In this document: piece by piece, positions 40,048-48,092 of the stretch | How the letters are laid out: the number at the start of each line of letters is the position of its first letter | Position numbering within the stretch: position 1 is the first letter of the stretch | From: CAZGWJ01 sp964529445 | Lineage (GTDB): Bacteria > Oederibacteriota > Muellerivitia > Muellerivitales > Muellerivitaceae | Assembly (NCBI GenBank): GCA_964529445.1 | Contig: CAZGWJ010000007.1 | Coordinates: forward strand, 1-51,775 | DNA: 51,775 bases | Direction: 5' to 3' | Notes under the pieces: model-generated | Database searches by the model: none | What the model was told of the DNA's origin: nothing | The model's input: only the letters and a program-made list of their open reading frames with translations | Translations under genes and position numbers: made by a program

Positions 40048-41045
40048 GGGGTCAGGGCTGGACATTAGACATTTAAGGCCTTTTCCAGTTCCCGGATCGC
40101 GGCCCCGTAATCCTTTCGCCCTTGGGCTTCCTTCTCGAACCGGGACACCTTCTTGCAGACCGCGTGGATCCCGATCCCACCCAGGACCTCGCCGATCTCC
40201 CTCAACCGCATGGGCGTGTTCTTCCGCAAGTGGTACGCCAGCAGGCGTTCCGCCAGCCAGCCGTCCTTCGTGATCCGCGCGATCCGCGCTCTCAGACCCC
40301 CCAGATCCTGGTGCTTCTGGACCTCCCGAAGACGCGAGATCGACCCGTCCCGCCCCAGGGGCACCTTTTCGCCCTTCACCTTCCGGATAAACTCCTCCGT
40401 TCCCAGGAGATAACCCCCCAATGCCTCTTTGAAGGGGTCCCATTCCGTCGCGATACGCGCCACGGTGAACGAATACAACTTCCTGCGTGCTTCCTTCTCG
40501 TTGGCTGACACCCGGGACAACAGCCACTGCGTGGTCAACCATTCCTCGGGAACCCGCTTGCGCGTATAGACCCCCATGCTGGACCGGGGATATCTCTCCG
40601 GCCTTTCGATCAAGCCGGCCTCCACGGGATTCATGTGAATGTATCGGCTGACCTCCAACAGATAACTGTCGGCGTCCACCAAGACGGCTTTGTACCGTCC
40701 CTGGAGGAGCGGACCTACCCGCCTGTTCTTGCGGTTGAAATACTGGGTATAGACACCGTCCAGATGCCGCATGGCCTGGTTGAGCTGGCCGTTCGGGGTT
40801 TCAAGGAGCAGGTGATAGTGGTTGGGCATGAGGCAGTAGGCGTGTAGGACAATGCCGTACTTGCGCTCGGCTTTCAGTAGGATGCGGAGGAACTTGTCGT
40901 ATTCCTTGGGGTCCTGATAGATCTTGCGGCGCTCCAGGCCGCGGTTCATCACGTGGTAGAAGGCGCCGGGATATTCGATCCGAAGGGGTCGGGCCATGAT
41001 CGGGACATTTTAGCGGCATATTGTCCAATGTCCAGCCCTGACCCC
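40048..41045 (-). mobile_element. Complete RAYT element with REP-like ends
   Basis: A 998-base unit bounded by inverted imperfect 25-base ends: 40048-40072 (GGGGTCAGGGCT...GACATTAGACAT) and 41021-41045 (complement, a few changes). The left end overlaps the transposase stop codon. This arrangement matches REP-associated tyrosine transposases rather than classical IS200. Confidence 0.8.
40065..40997 (-). CDS. REP-associated tyrosine transposase (Y1/HUH)
   Basis: 310 residues. YHVMNRGLERRKIY near the N-terminus, the metal-binding HUH motif in YCLMPNHYHLLLET and the catalytic-tyrosine region SRYIHMNPVEAGL are all present, so it is probably active. The C-terminal ~70 residues (RLREIGEVLGGIGIHAVCKKVSRFEKEA) resemble a DnaA-type helix-turn-helix, as in many RAYTs. 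It would cut single-stranded REP hairpins. No ribosome site is visible at the ATG, and low expression is usual. It is full length. Confidence 0.93.
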   Translation of the reverse strand: MARPLRIEYPGAFYHVMNRGLERRKIYQDPKEYDKFLRILLKAERKYGIVLHAYCLMPNHYHLLLETPNGQLNQAMRHLDGVYTQYFNRKNRRVGPLLQGRYKAVLVDADSYLLEVSRYIHMNPVEAGLIERPERYPRSSMGVYTRKRVPEEWLTTQWLLSRVSANEKEARRKLYSFTVARIATEWDPFKEALGGYLLGTEEFIRKVKGEKVPLGRDGSISRLREVQKHQDLGGLRARIARITKDGWLAERLLAYHLRKNTPMRLREIGEVLGGIGIHAVCKKVSRFEKEAQGRKDYGAAIRELEKALNV

Positions 41046-41323
41046 CACTCTACCTGTTCTCGTTCCTGGCCACTTTTTCACAACGGTTTCCCTTTTGCGC
41101 AATAAACGGAGTGAATGGACTCGGAATGCCGAGCAACGCCAGGAGTCCGATAGCACCACGCTGCACAGGGATGAGGCCGGGTGAGATCGGTCCGATGATA
41201 GAGAGGGCCATCCAGTCCGGCCCCTTATCAGAGGTAACTGTTTGCCTTGCGTCCGGGTCATCGTATAATGAGGATCCACTATCCGCTTTTTCCACGACGA
41301 ACAAGGCCTTCGGGAGGCTCCCC
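41046..41323. other. Interval before the LRR gene
   Basis: 278 bases after the RAYT right end. It holds the promoter at 41242-41269; I see no gene in it. Confidence 0.5.
41242..41269 (+). promoter_or_regulatory. Promoter of the LRR lipoprotein gene
   Basis: TTGCCT, 16-base spacer and a perfect TATAAT lie 55 bases before the ATG. Confidence 0.65.
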
Positions 41324-42745
41324 ATGCGTAAAACCTTGACCTGGCTCTTGATCCTCACCCTGGGCGGAACTTTCGCATCCTGCAAGAAGTCATCCTCTCC
41401 CACGACAGCGCCCCCGGCGGCCCCTCCTCCCGCGGCGGCCACCTCGACCTTCACGGTCACGCCGACCTCCTCGGAGACTTCGTCCCCGACTCCATCGGTG
41501 ACGGGCACCGATTCCCCGACGATGACGGCGACTGCGACGCCAACGGCGTCGCCCACCCACACGCCTTCCTCCACGCCGACATCATCCGCGACTGCAACGG
41601 GGACTTTCACTCCCTCGGAGACCCCTTCCCCGACCCCGTCGGCGACGGACACGGACTCCCCGACTTCCACACCGACCCAAACCGCCTCGCCGACCGCGTC
41701 GGCGACGGACACTCCGGCCGCGACCCCCACCTGGACCGTCACGGTCGTGACCTTTGCCGATCCGGCGCTTGAAGCCGCCGTGCGAACCGCCCTGGGCATC
41801 CCCTCCGGCGACCTCACGAACAGCGCCGTTCTGGGCGTAACCGTCCTGAGCGTCAACTACGCGGGCGTCGCCAGCGCCTCGGGCATCGAGCATTGCCTCA
41901 ACCTCGCTTCCTTCAACGCCGAGGGTTGCTCGATCCAGGACGTCGCGCCCTTCGCCGCGTTGCCGGCCCTCACCCAACTCAACCTCTACAACAACCCCGT
42001 CACCAACGCCCCGGCCCTGGAGCCCCTCACGCTCCTGACATCCCTCGCCCTGCGCCTCAACTCGGCAACGGACCTGTCCTTTCTTTCAGGCATGACCGAC
42101 CTCAACGGACTCTCCCTTCGCGGTGCGGGCGTTACCGCATTGCCGTCCCTGGCGGCGCTCGACAACCTCGAATACCTGGGTCTTGTCGAAACGTCCCTGG
42201 TGTCGCTCGGCTTCCTCGATGACATCGGCCAGCAGTTGTACAGCCTGGTTCTTGACGGGACGACCGGCATCTCGGACTACTCGAAGCTGTCCCTTCTGAC
42301 GAAGACCACCGAACTGTGGCTCAACTCCACCGGGATCACGAATCTCACCGTCCTGTCGTCCCTTTCCAACCTGAACCTGCTCAGTCTCAACGGCAACGGC
42401 CTGACCGGCTTGACGGGACTGTCCTCCCTGACGGGCCTCGGCTCCCTGAGCATCGAAAACAACAACTTGACCTCTTTGGACGAACTGGCCGGCTTGACCG
42501 GATTGACCAGTCTGGATGCCTTTAACAACCAGATCTCGGATATCTCGGCCATCGAGGCCTGGTCCGCCATTTCGTACCTCAACCTGCGGATCAACGCCAT
42601 CACGGATATCGCGCCACTTCTCGCCAACCTGGGTATCGGCGACGGCGACACGCTGGACCTGCGCAGCAATCCTTTGTCGTCCCAGGCCAAGACGGATTGC
42701 CTGACCCTCATCGCCCGCGGTGCCAGCGTCTCCTACGACCCGTAA
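41324..42745 (+). CDS. Leucine-rich-repeat lipoprotein (internalin-like)
   Basis: 473 residues, ATG at 41324 with GGGAGG. Lipobox FASC, Cys20 followed by KK. About 110 residues of Ser/Thr/Pro linker follow, with more Ser/Asp than its neighbours (TDSPT, SETPSPT). Then about ten leucine-rich units of ~22 residues, such as LPALTQLNLYNNPVTNAPALE and LTGLTSLDAFNNQISDISAIE, of the internalin type, capped by a C-terminal LDLRSNPLSSQAKTDCL. LRRs of this type bind proteins. Likely surface adhesin or receptor; monocistronic with its own promoter and terminator. Confidence 0.9.
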   Translation: MRKTLTWLLILTLGGTFASCKKSSSPTTAPPAAPPPAAATSTFTVTPTSSETSSPTPSVTGTDSPTMTATATPTASPTHTPSSTPTSSATATGTFTPSETPSPTPSATDTDSPTSTPTQTASPTASATDTPAATPTWTVTVVTFADPALEAAVRTALGIPSGDLTNSAVLGVTVLSVNYAGVASASGIEHCLNLASFNAEGCSIQDVAPFAALPALTQLNLYNNPVTNAPALEPLTLLTSLALRLNSATDLSFLSGMTDLNGLSLRGAGVTALPSLAALDNLEYLGLVETSLVSLGFLDDIGQQLYSLVLDGTTGISDYSKLSLLTKTTELWLNSTGITNLTVLSSLSNLNLLSLNGNGLTGLTGLSSLTGLGSLSIENNNLTSLDELAGLTGLTSLDAFNNQISDISAIEAWSAISYLNLRINAITDIAPLLANLGIGDGDTLDLRSNPLSSQAKTDCLTLIARGASVSYDP

Positions 42746-42823
42746 GCCCGCCCCGAAACGGGATGGGTTCCCGCCGCATCACACATCCCGGGTGAAACCT
42801 CACCCGCCATGCACCGCGACACG

Positions 42824-42848
42824 ATGTCTAATGTCCAGCCCTGACCCC
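42824..42848 (+). repeat. Orphan REP-like end (family 1)
   Basis: ATGTCTAATGTCC then AGCCCTGACCCC: identical in pattern to the right end of the RAYT elements, with no transposase nearby. Confidence 0.8.
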
Positions 42849-42853
42849 TAACG

Positions 42854-42885
42854 AAAAAGGCCGGTCCCGAAGGACCGGCCTTTTT
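42854..42885. terminator. Bidirectional terminator
   Basis: AAAAAGGCCGGTCC / GGACCGGCCTTTTT with a CGAA loop. It serves the LRR gene (+) and the 42908 lipoprotein (-). Confidence 0.92.
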
Positions 42886-42907
42886 CACGACCCTGATTTC
42901 CCCCCGT

Positions 42908-43477
42908 TTACCAGATCTGGACGGCCACTCCATTATGCCTGAAAGTGTCCAGCGGAGGCGTGGTTCCGGTCGTCTCCGTCACGTTGATATCCCCGGGCGC
43001 AAGCCCGCCGAAATCGGAAGAGAGGGAGTAATAGACGTTCGCAGTGCCGGTCAAGAGGGTCATCGAAAAGGTGACGACGGACCCCACGGTCACGGGCGCG
43101 GCGGAGAAGGTGAAATCCACCGGCACGTTCGTCGCGGAGGCGGTCAGCGAAACGGCGGCCGAGGCCACGCCGATGACCTCGCCATCATAGGTGTTTTTTC
43201 GGGCCGTCAACTGGATGACTTTCGCGCCGCTTGAGCTGGTGCCCAGCCAGAGGCGAACCTTGCTGAACGTGGTCGCCGGCATGGATTCGACATAGAATCC
43301 GCGATCGATTCCGTCACCGCAGATCGTCGTGCAATTGCTGGAGTAATTCACGAGGTACGTCGGCCCGGCCGGGGCCGGTGCGGCCGGTGTGACCGGCGTT
43401 GAAGCATCATCCTTCTTGCAGCCGAGAACGGCAATGCCTGCGACCAGCATCAGAACGAAAAGCATCCATCTTTTCAT
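42908..43477 (-). CDS. Small lipoprotein, no TPT linker
   Basis: 189 residues, GGAG five bases before the ATG. Lipobox VLGC, Cys20 followed by KK. A short Ala/Pro linker (STPVTPAAPAPAGP) replaces the TPT repeat. One beta-rich domain of ~145 residues follows, with CTTICGDGIDRGFYVES near its start and FSKVRLWLGTSSSGAKVIQLTARKN in the middle. It lacks the terminal Cys pair of its neighbours. No family recognised. It has a good promoter (43517-43545) and the shared terminator. Confidence 0.8.
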   Translation of the reverse strand: MKRWMLFVLMLVAGIAVLGCKKDDASTPVTPAAPAPAGPTYLVNYSSNCTTICGDGIDRGFYVESMPATTFSKVRLWLGTSSSGAKVIQLTARKNTYDGEVIGVASAAVSLTASATNVPVDFTFSAAPVTVGSVVTFSMTLLTGTANVYYSLSSDFGGLAPGDINVTETTGTTPPLDTFRHNGVAVQIW

Positions 43478-43516
43478 GAGCGCTCCCCTTTTTCATTTGG
43501 ATTGGAATACCGGAGC

Positions 43517-43545
43517 ATCATAGTGGAACCGCGTGGGACCTTCAA
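43517..43545 (-). promoter_or_regulatory. Promoter of the 42908 lipoprotein gene
   Basis: TTGAAG and TATGAT are separated by exactly 17 bases, 39 bases before the ATG. Confidence 0.6.
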
Positions 43546-43566
43546 CCTTTCCCCGGACACAAAAAG

Positions 43567-43591
43567 AGGTCTAATGTCCAGCCCTGACCCC
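43567..43591 (+). repeat. Orphan REP-like end (family 1)
   Basis: AGGTCTAATGTCC then AGCCCTGACCCC, between the promoter of the 42908 gene and the terminator of the 43660 gene. Confidence 0.8.
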
Positions 43592-43595
43592 GCCC

Positions 43596-43627
43596 AAAAA
43601 GAAGGCCCGGGGATGTCCCTCGGGCCC
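43596..43627 (-). terminator. Terminator after the 43660 lipoprotein
   Basis: Minus-strand stem GGCCCGAGG / CCCCGGGCC with one mismatch, then TTCTTTTT. Confidence 0.8.
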
Positions 43628-43659
43628 TCTTGGCGTCATCGGTTGTTGAAGTTTTCCGG

Positions 43660-44364
43660 CTACGGACAGGTCCAGACCGCGATCACGTTCGGCGCCGTGG
43701 TGTGGTTGTTCAGGTTCGTGGACCAGGTAGCGGGCATCGAACCGTTCCCGAACGAGGCGACGGACCCGCAAAGGTAGCATCCGCCGACCGAGAAGTTGTT
43801 TGCCGTCGTTGCGGCGACGGCCACCCAGATATACCCGGGACCCACCCAGGCATCCGGGATGTCGACCGTGATCCATCCGGAAACGTTGTCCGTGTAGGTG
43901 GCCTGCTGGATCAGGGACCCGGGTTCGATCCCGGACCCGCCGTCGCTGTAGAGCCCCGCCGCCTGGACCAGACCCGTGGATTGGCCCCAGACCTTGATGG
44001 ACGTGACGCTGACGGCGGCGTTGAGCTGGATCCTCGATGCGATCGTGTAGTTGGGATCGCTCCCGATCCCGGCGTTGTGGTCCGAAATGCCGGATTCACC
44101 GGAACCGGGGCACCAGGTCCCGATCGTGGCGGTCGGAGTGCTGGTGGAGGTCGGCGTCCGCGTGAACGTGTAGGTGAAAGTCGGCGTATTCGTGGGCGTG
44201 GACGTGGGGACCTCGATCGTGGGCGTGAAGGTCGCCGTGTCGGCCGCAGGCGGGGGCGCCGCAGGCGCCACCGGGGATTCATCGTCCTTACTGCAAGCGC
44301 TCAACCCGATAACGGACATCGCCAACAAGACCAGCATCCACAAGACGGAGCGTCGGTGAGACAT
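43660..44364 (-). CDS. Lipoprotein with TPT linker and one Cys-bounded FG domain
   Basis: 234 residues, GGGAGGG before the ATG. Lipobox LSAC, Cys24 followed by SK. A ~45-residue TPT linker leads to one domain from CPGSGESG to the C-terminal WTC, with AAGLYSDGGSG and GWITVDIPDAWVGPGYIWVAV. The FG pair is replaced by SG. Two extra Cys (GGCYLCG) in the later part may pair. The -10 box and a conserved upstream element (44398-44462) precede it. Surface role inferred. Confidence 0.85.
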   Translation of the reverse strand: MSHRRSVLWMLVLLAMSVIGLSACSKDDESPVAPAAPPPAADTATFTPTIEVPTSTPTNTPTFTYTFTRTPTSTSTPTATIGTWCPGSGESGISDHNAGIGSDPNYTIASRIQLNAAVSVTSIKVWGQSTGLVQAAGLYSDGGSGIEPGSLIQQATYTDNVSGWITVDIPDAWVGPGYIWVAVAATTANNFSVGGCYLCGSVASFGNGSMPATWSTNLNNHTTAPNVIAVWTCP

Positions 44365-44397
44365 CGTTCCCTCCCGGAGTTGATCAAAACTGCCGGG

Positions 44398-44462
44398 ATT
44401 ATAGGCAATTCGTCCCGAAACCGCCGATTTGGGCCCCGGAAAAATAGCATTAACCGACCCGC
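44398..44462 (-). promoter_or_regulatory. -10 box plus conserved upstream element
   Basis: A perfect TATAAT (44398-44403, minus strand) lies 33 bases before the 43660-gene start. GCATTAACCGACCCGC (plus-strand reading, 44447-44462) lies 43 bases further upstream. The same element with one extra base lies 44 bases upstream of the -10 of the 44932 gene. Confidence 0.5.
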
Positions 44463-44659
44463 ACCGAGCCGCCGCCGTCTTCCGGGACCGTACCTGGGCG
44501 CATGCGGGCCATTGACCGAACGGTGAGCGGAGCTTTCATTTTTTCGGTGTCTTATGTCTTCGAAACCGGGGCTTTTTCATGGGTACTGACAAGGATCTGC
44601 ATAGTGGGTTGAACCACCCTTGAGTCCATTCTGCTTGATGGGTCGTTCAGTCGAATGTT

Positions 44660-44684
44660 GACTAATGTCCAGCCCTGGACCCCC
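44660..44684 (+). repeat. REP-like end, left member of an inward-facing pair
   Basis: TGACTAATGTCC then AGCCCTGGACCCC: family 1 with one inserted G. Confidence 0.75.
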
Positions 44685-44745
44685 AAGTCACGACGTGACC
44701 GTGGGTACCACCGTGGGCGAACCCATCGGCACCAGGGTCGCCTAT

Positions 44746-44771
44746 GGGGTCCAGGGCTAGACATTAGACAT
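44746..44771 (-). repeat. REP-like end, right member of an inward-facing pair
   Basis: GGGGTCCAGGGCT then AGACATTAGACAT, carrying the same extra base as its partner. The two can pair as a long stem with a 61-base loop containing GTCACGACGTGAC. Confidence 0.75.
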
Positions 44772-44806
44772 GCCATGCCGTCTCGATCGATCATTTGCAT
44801 GGCGCC

Positions 44807-44849
44807 AAAAAACAGAGGCCCGGGGTGAGGGGACCCCGGGCCTCTGTTT
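44807..44849 (-). terminator. Terminator after the 44932 lipoprotein
   Basis: Minus-strand stem ACAGAGGCCCGGGGT / ACCCCGGGCCTCTGT followed by TTTTTTGG. Confidence 0.92.
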
Positions 44850-44931
44850 GTCTTCGTGGTTCATGACCGGCACCGGACCCTGCACCCGGCGCGAAAGGCC
44901 CCTTGCGGCCCTTCCCGGGACTCACCCGGAG

Positions 44932-45666
44932 TCAGGGGCAATATTCGGCCGTGATACTCCGGGCCCAACTCGTGTAGGCCGTCCCGACCGGGAAGGTGGG
45001 GGGCAGCAGCGAATTCACGGCGGTCGCGCAAAGGACCTGCTGGCCCGGAGTCGGTGTTCCTCCGGTCCAGGCGATGTGGTAGCTCGCATCCGTATCCACG
45101 GCGATGGCCAGCCAGTAGGTCCCGATCGTTAGGTAAACGTCCGGGACGTCGATATTATTCCATCCCGGGCTGACATTCACCGGCGTCGCGCTATAAGCGA
45201 GGCGAGTTCCGGGATAACCCAGGGCATCGTTGTAGATTCCCACCCGGACCCCGGTGGTGGCCGCGAAAAAGCTGGCGTTCATCCGGACCACCGTCCCGCT
45301 TGCTCCCAGGACGAACTGGTAGGCGAACGTGTGACCGGCTGCACTGCCCCCGATGTTCTGGGTGAGGGTGTTGCCGAAAGTACCCATTCCAGTGCAATGC
45401 GTCTGGGTCGGCGTAAGCGTGGCTGTCGCCGTGGCCGTGACGGTATGGGTCGGAGAGGGTGTTGAAGTTGCCGTCGGTGTCGCCGTGACCGTGACCGTAT
45501 GGGTCTCGGTGGGAGTCGGCGTGCAGGAGACCGTCAGGCAGATGTCGGGTGTCTGCGTGACCGTAGGGACGGCAACGACCGGGGCCGCGGGAGTATCCTT
45601 CTTCTTGCAGGCGATGGGAAGGAGCAGTACGGCCATAAGGACCCAAATGAAACGTTTCGCGGACAT
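44932..45666 (-). CDS. Lipoprotein with TPT linker and one Cys-bounded FG domain
   Basis: 244 residues, ATG at 45666 with GGAGGG. Lipobox PIAC, Cys20 followed by KK. The Thr-rich linker contains CLTVSCTPTPT, a short form of the linker cysteine micro-motif. One domain follows from CTGMGTFGNT to the C-terminal EYC, with VRVGIYNDALGYPGT and GWNNIDVPDVYLTIGTYWLAI. The best match in the window to domain 2 of the 48093 protein. A TACAAT box and upstream element precede it, and a strong terminator follows. Confidence 0.87.
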   Translation of the reverse strand: MSAKRFIWVLMAVLLLPIACKKKDTPAAPVVAVPTVTQTPDICLTVSCTPTPTETHTVTVTATPTATSTPSPTHTVTATATATLTPTQTHCTGMGTFGNTLTQNIGGSAAGHTFAYQFVLGASGTVVRMNASFFAATTGVRVGIYNDALGYPGTRLAYSATPVNVSPGWNNIDVPDVYLTIGTYWLAIAVDTDASYHIAWTGGTPTPGQQVLCATAVNSLLPPTFPVGTAYTSWARSITAEYCP

Positions 45667-45694
45667 CAAACCCTCCTCGAATGGGATGGGGTTC

Positions 45695-45762
45695 ATTGTA
45701 TCTGCAGGGTGATCCTCGATACAGATTCTTTCGGCGAGAACGCCGCATTAACCGAACCCGCG
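45695..45762 (-). promoter_or_regulatory. -10 box plus conserved upstream element
   Basis: TACAAT (45695-45700, minus strand) lies 28 bases before the 44932-gene start. GCATTAACCGAACCCGCG (45745-45762, plus-strand reading) lies 44 bases further upstream. Confidence 0.5.
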
Positions 45763-46045
45763 CGGCCCTCATCCCCTTCCCGATGTCGCCGGAACCTGTT
45801 CATTACGTGCGATTCGCGACCCTCGCACATTAGCCGACCCCGTCCGGAATCGAACGGATCAATCCTGTCGCCCGGTCGTTTATGACGCTCCGTTTCCAGC
45901 CATCCAGTTGCGTGAAACCCCGATGTTTTCGTAGGGCGGTTTTCCCATCCGCCCCTCCAACGGTGGGTCGAGCGGATGTTTCAGAGGCTTCAAATCGGGA
46001 AATTAATCTTGTCCAAGATAATCGGAAAGTTCACTACCCATCTGT

Positions 46046-46155
46046 CCCCTCACCCATCATTCATCGCGAAAATCACGCTCGAATGCTTGCCCTCTCCCGC
46101 CAGCCCCCCTTTCGGGGGATGCACACACGGGAGAGGGACAAGGGGAGAAGGGGGT
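46046..46155 (-). repeat. Hairpin repeat family 2, copy C (inverted)
   Basis: Read on the minus strand: a CCCTCTCCC...GGGAGAGGG pair with an inserted CCCCCGAAAGGGGGG hairpin, then GCATTCGAGCGTG and GATGAATGATGGGTGAGGGG. Same order as copies A and B. Confidence 0.85.
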
Positions 46156-46276
46156 TTTCTGATGTTCGGTGTCCGAGCCTGTCCATAACAAGGTTTTGAG
46201 ATCGTAACATCCACACTTTGAAACGTCTTGGACTGCCGTAAGAAAGGGGTCGCCTGAAAATAGACAATCGGTGGCC

Positions 46277-46311
46277 AAATAGAAAACCCGGCCCCTCGCG
46301 GAACCCGGGTT
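46277..46311 (-). terminator. Possible terminator of the TolB-like gene
   Basis: Minus-strand stem AACCCGG / CCGGGTT, then TTTTCTATTT, 118 bases after the stop. Confidence 0.55.
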
Positions 46312-46429
46312 CGTGAAACTCATCAACAACTCGATCGGGACGGTGTCAGGCCGTGAACCAGAGATCTGCGATCCCGGTTCATGACAAGCCCCCGAAATCG
46401 AGTTACGTTCGACCATTGACGAATCGCGA

Positions 46430-48013
46430 TCACCAATCGGCCCACAATTCCTCTTCGGGACTGTTCGTCAGGTTCCTCAGGTCGCTCCCATCCGGGGCCA
46501 TCGTGTAGAGTTCGTAATTCCCGTCCCGATTGGTGGCGAACAATATCCTCGACCCATCGGGCGACCATTTGGGCCAATCGTCCTGGGCGGCATGGTTCGT
46601 CAGGTTGACCTGCCCGGTCCCGTCCGCATTGATGATCTGAACCTCGCGATTCGTCGTCCAGGTGCAAAAGACGATCCTTTGCCCGTCCGGCGACCAATCC
46701 GGCCCGTAATCCTGCGACCCCGGATTGTCCGTCAATTGGACGACCCCGGTCCCGTCCGCGTTCATGATGTAGATGTTGTATTCCCCCCCGGCCCCCCGGT
46801 TGTCGGTAAAGGCGATCCGGGTCCCGTCGGGGGACCATCGGGGCTCCTGGGATGCCCAGATGTCGTTCGTCAGGTTGACCACGCCGCTCCCGTCGGCGTT
46901 CATCGCATAAAGATCGCTGGCGCCGCCACCCCGGATGCTGAAGAAGGCAATCCTTCCATCGCCGGGCGACCAGGAAGGGTTGCGGTCGAAATCCGGCGAA
47001 TCGGGGGTCAGGTTCGTCATCCCGCTCCCGTCGGAATTCATCACGAAGATATCCTCGTACATCCCCGACGCCACGCGGTTGAAGGCGATGCGGGTCCTGT
47101 CCGGGGACCAGGCCGGATGGGAATCGGCGACCGCGTCGTTCGTCAACCGGGTCCGGTGGGTCCCGTCCGGATTCATCGTATAGATCTCCGATGGATCCGC
47201 CCCGCTCCGGCAGGTATAGACGATCCTGAATTCGGGAGCAACCCCGAGGATCACGAAGTTGTCGCTCCCGATGACCACACCGTTCGCGACACAGAGGATC
47301 TTATAGGAGGAGTTCCCCGAGGAATTCGTGGGAGGAAGGCTCGCCAGGTCGAGAAGGATGCCCTCGACGACCAGATCCTCCCCCGCCCCCACCGACGACG
47401 TCCCGAATCGGTACACGATCGAATGATTGTTGGAGGAAACGACGCGCCACTCCACGTTCGCGGTCGCACTCGTGGGATTGTTCACCAGCCAGTCGAAATG
47501 GAGGTGCCCGCCGATCGGGAAGACCTTCGGATGTTCCAGGATATCGACCGTTCCGGTCAAGGCGGAATGGTTCACGCCGACAGTGCCCACCTGGCACGCC
47601 ATCGTCGCATTCATCGTGATCGGGACCTTCCGGTCGATCCTCTCGCAGGACCCGTCCGACACGTTCACCCGGACCGTGACTTCGGTGCCCCCCTGGAGTT
47701 CGCGGAACAAAGCGTCCCCTTCCGCGTCCGTAATCGCCCGTGCCTTTTCCGGGGCGCCCAGGATCTCGCCCAGGCTACCCTGGGAGTCCACTAGGACCAC
47801 CTCGGCCCCCGCGACAGCGTACAGATCGGGAAAATCCGGATCCGCTTTCGTCAGGTCCGCGCCCGGCATGTCAGAGGGGCCCATCACGTGGACCCGCAAG
47901 GCCCCATAGGGAGCCACACCGGGGGTCAAAGGATCGATCTTGTTGGTCCGCTTGCAGGCGAAGTTGGAGAGAAGGACAGCGAGGAGGACGATCGGAAAAA
48001 TGGTCTTTTTCAT
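46430..48013 (-). CDS. Lipoprotein with TolB-like (PD40) beta-propeller
   Basis: 527 residues, ATG at 48013. Lipobox NFAC, Cys20 followed by KR. No TPT linker. Residues ~40-265 form beta-rich domains, the first with an Ig/carboxypeptidase-regulatory-like piece (AITDAEGDALFRELQGGTEV). Then six PD40 units follow, each of the type IYTMNPDGTHRTRLTNDA plus HPAWSPDRTRIAFNR, ending at residue 527 with the last unit; six blades make a TolB-type propeller. It probably binds a protein partner on the outer membrane. Not the Tol-Pal TolB itself (no tol/pal genes; extra N-terminal domains). Confidence 0.88.
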   Translation of the reverse strand: MKKTIFPIVLLAVLLSNFACKRTNKIDPLTPGVAPYGALRVHVMGPSDMPGADLTKADPDFPDLYAVAGAEVVLVDSQGSLGEILGAPEKARAITDAEGDALFRELQGGTEVTVRVNVSDGSCERIDRKVPITMNATMACQVGTVGVNHSALTGTVDILEHPKVFPIGGHLHFDWLVNNPTSATANVEWRVVSSNNHSIVYRFGTSSVGAGEDLVVEGILLDLASLPPTNSSGNSSYKILCVANGVVIGSDNFVILGVAPEFRIVYTCRSGADPSEIYTMNPDGTHRTRLTNDAVADSHPAWSPDRTRIAFNRVASGMYEDIFVMNSDGSGMTNLTPDSPDFDRNPSWSPGDGRIAFFSIRGGGASDLYAMNADGSGVVNLTNDIWASQEPRWSPDGTRIAFTDNRGAGGEYNIYIMNADGTGVVQLTDNPGSQDYGPDWSPDGQRIVFCTWTTNREVQIINADGTGQVNLTNHAAQDDWPKWSPDGSRILFATNRDGNYELYTMAPDGSDLRNLTNSPEEELWADW

Positions 48014-48092
48014 GCTCACCCCGTAAACGCCATTTTCACCCGATCACACCCGACATCTTCACAAGCCTACACCATCCAACCGCCCTGTCCGG

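Larger units (their letters stand above)
44365..44931. other. Gene-free interval with regulatory and repeat elements
   Basis: 567 bases without a gene. It holds the promoter region of the 43660 gene (44398-44462), the inward-facing REP-like pair (44660-44771) and a terminator (44807-44849). Confidence 0.7.
45667..46429. other. Gene-free interval
   Basis: 763 bases. It contains the promoter and element of the 44932 gene (45695-45762), hairpin repeat copy C (46046-46155) and the 46277-46311 hairpin. Reading frames here lack ribosome sites and recognisable protein character. Confidence 0.65.

Noticed and set aside
44552..44800. 82-residue minus-strand frame
   Set aside because: It spans the inward-facing REP pair and has no ribosome site.
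45882..46199. Plus-strand frames of 70-105 residues in the 763-base gap
   Set aside because: They cross hairpin repeat copy C, lack ribosome sites and show no domain or signal peptide.
46430..48013. TolB of the Tol-Pal system
   Set aside because: The propeller repeats fit, but it is a lipoprotein with extra N-terminal domains and no tol or pal neighbours.
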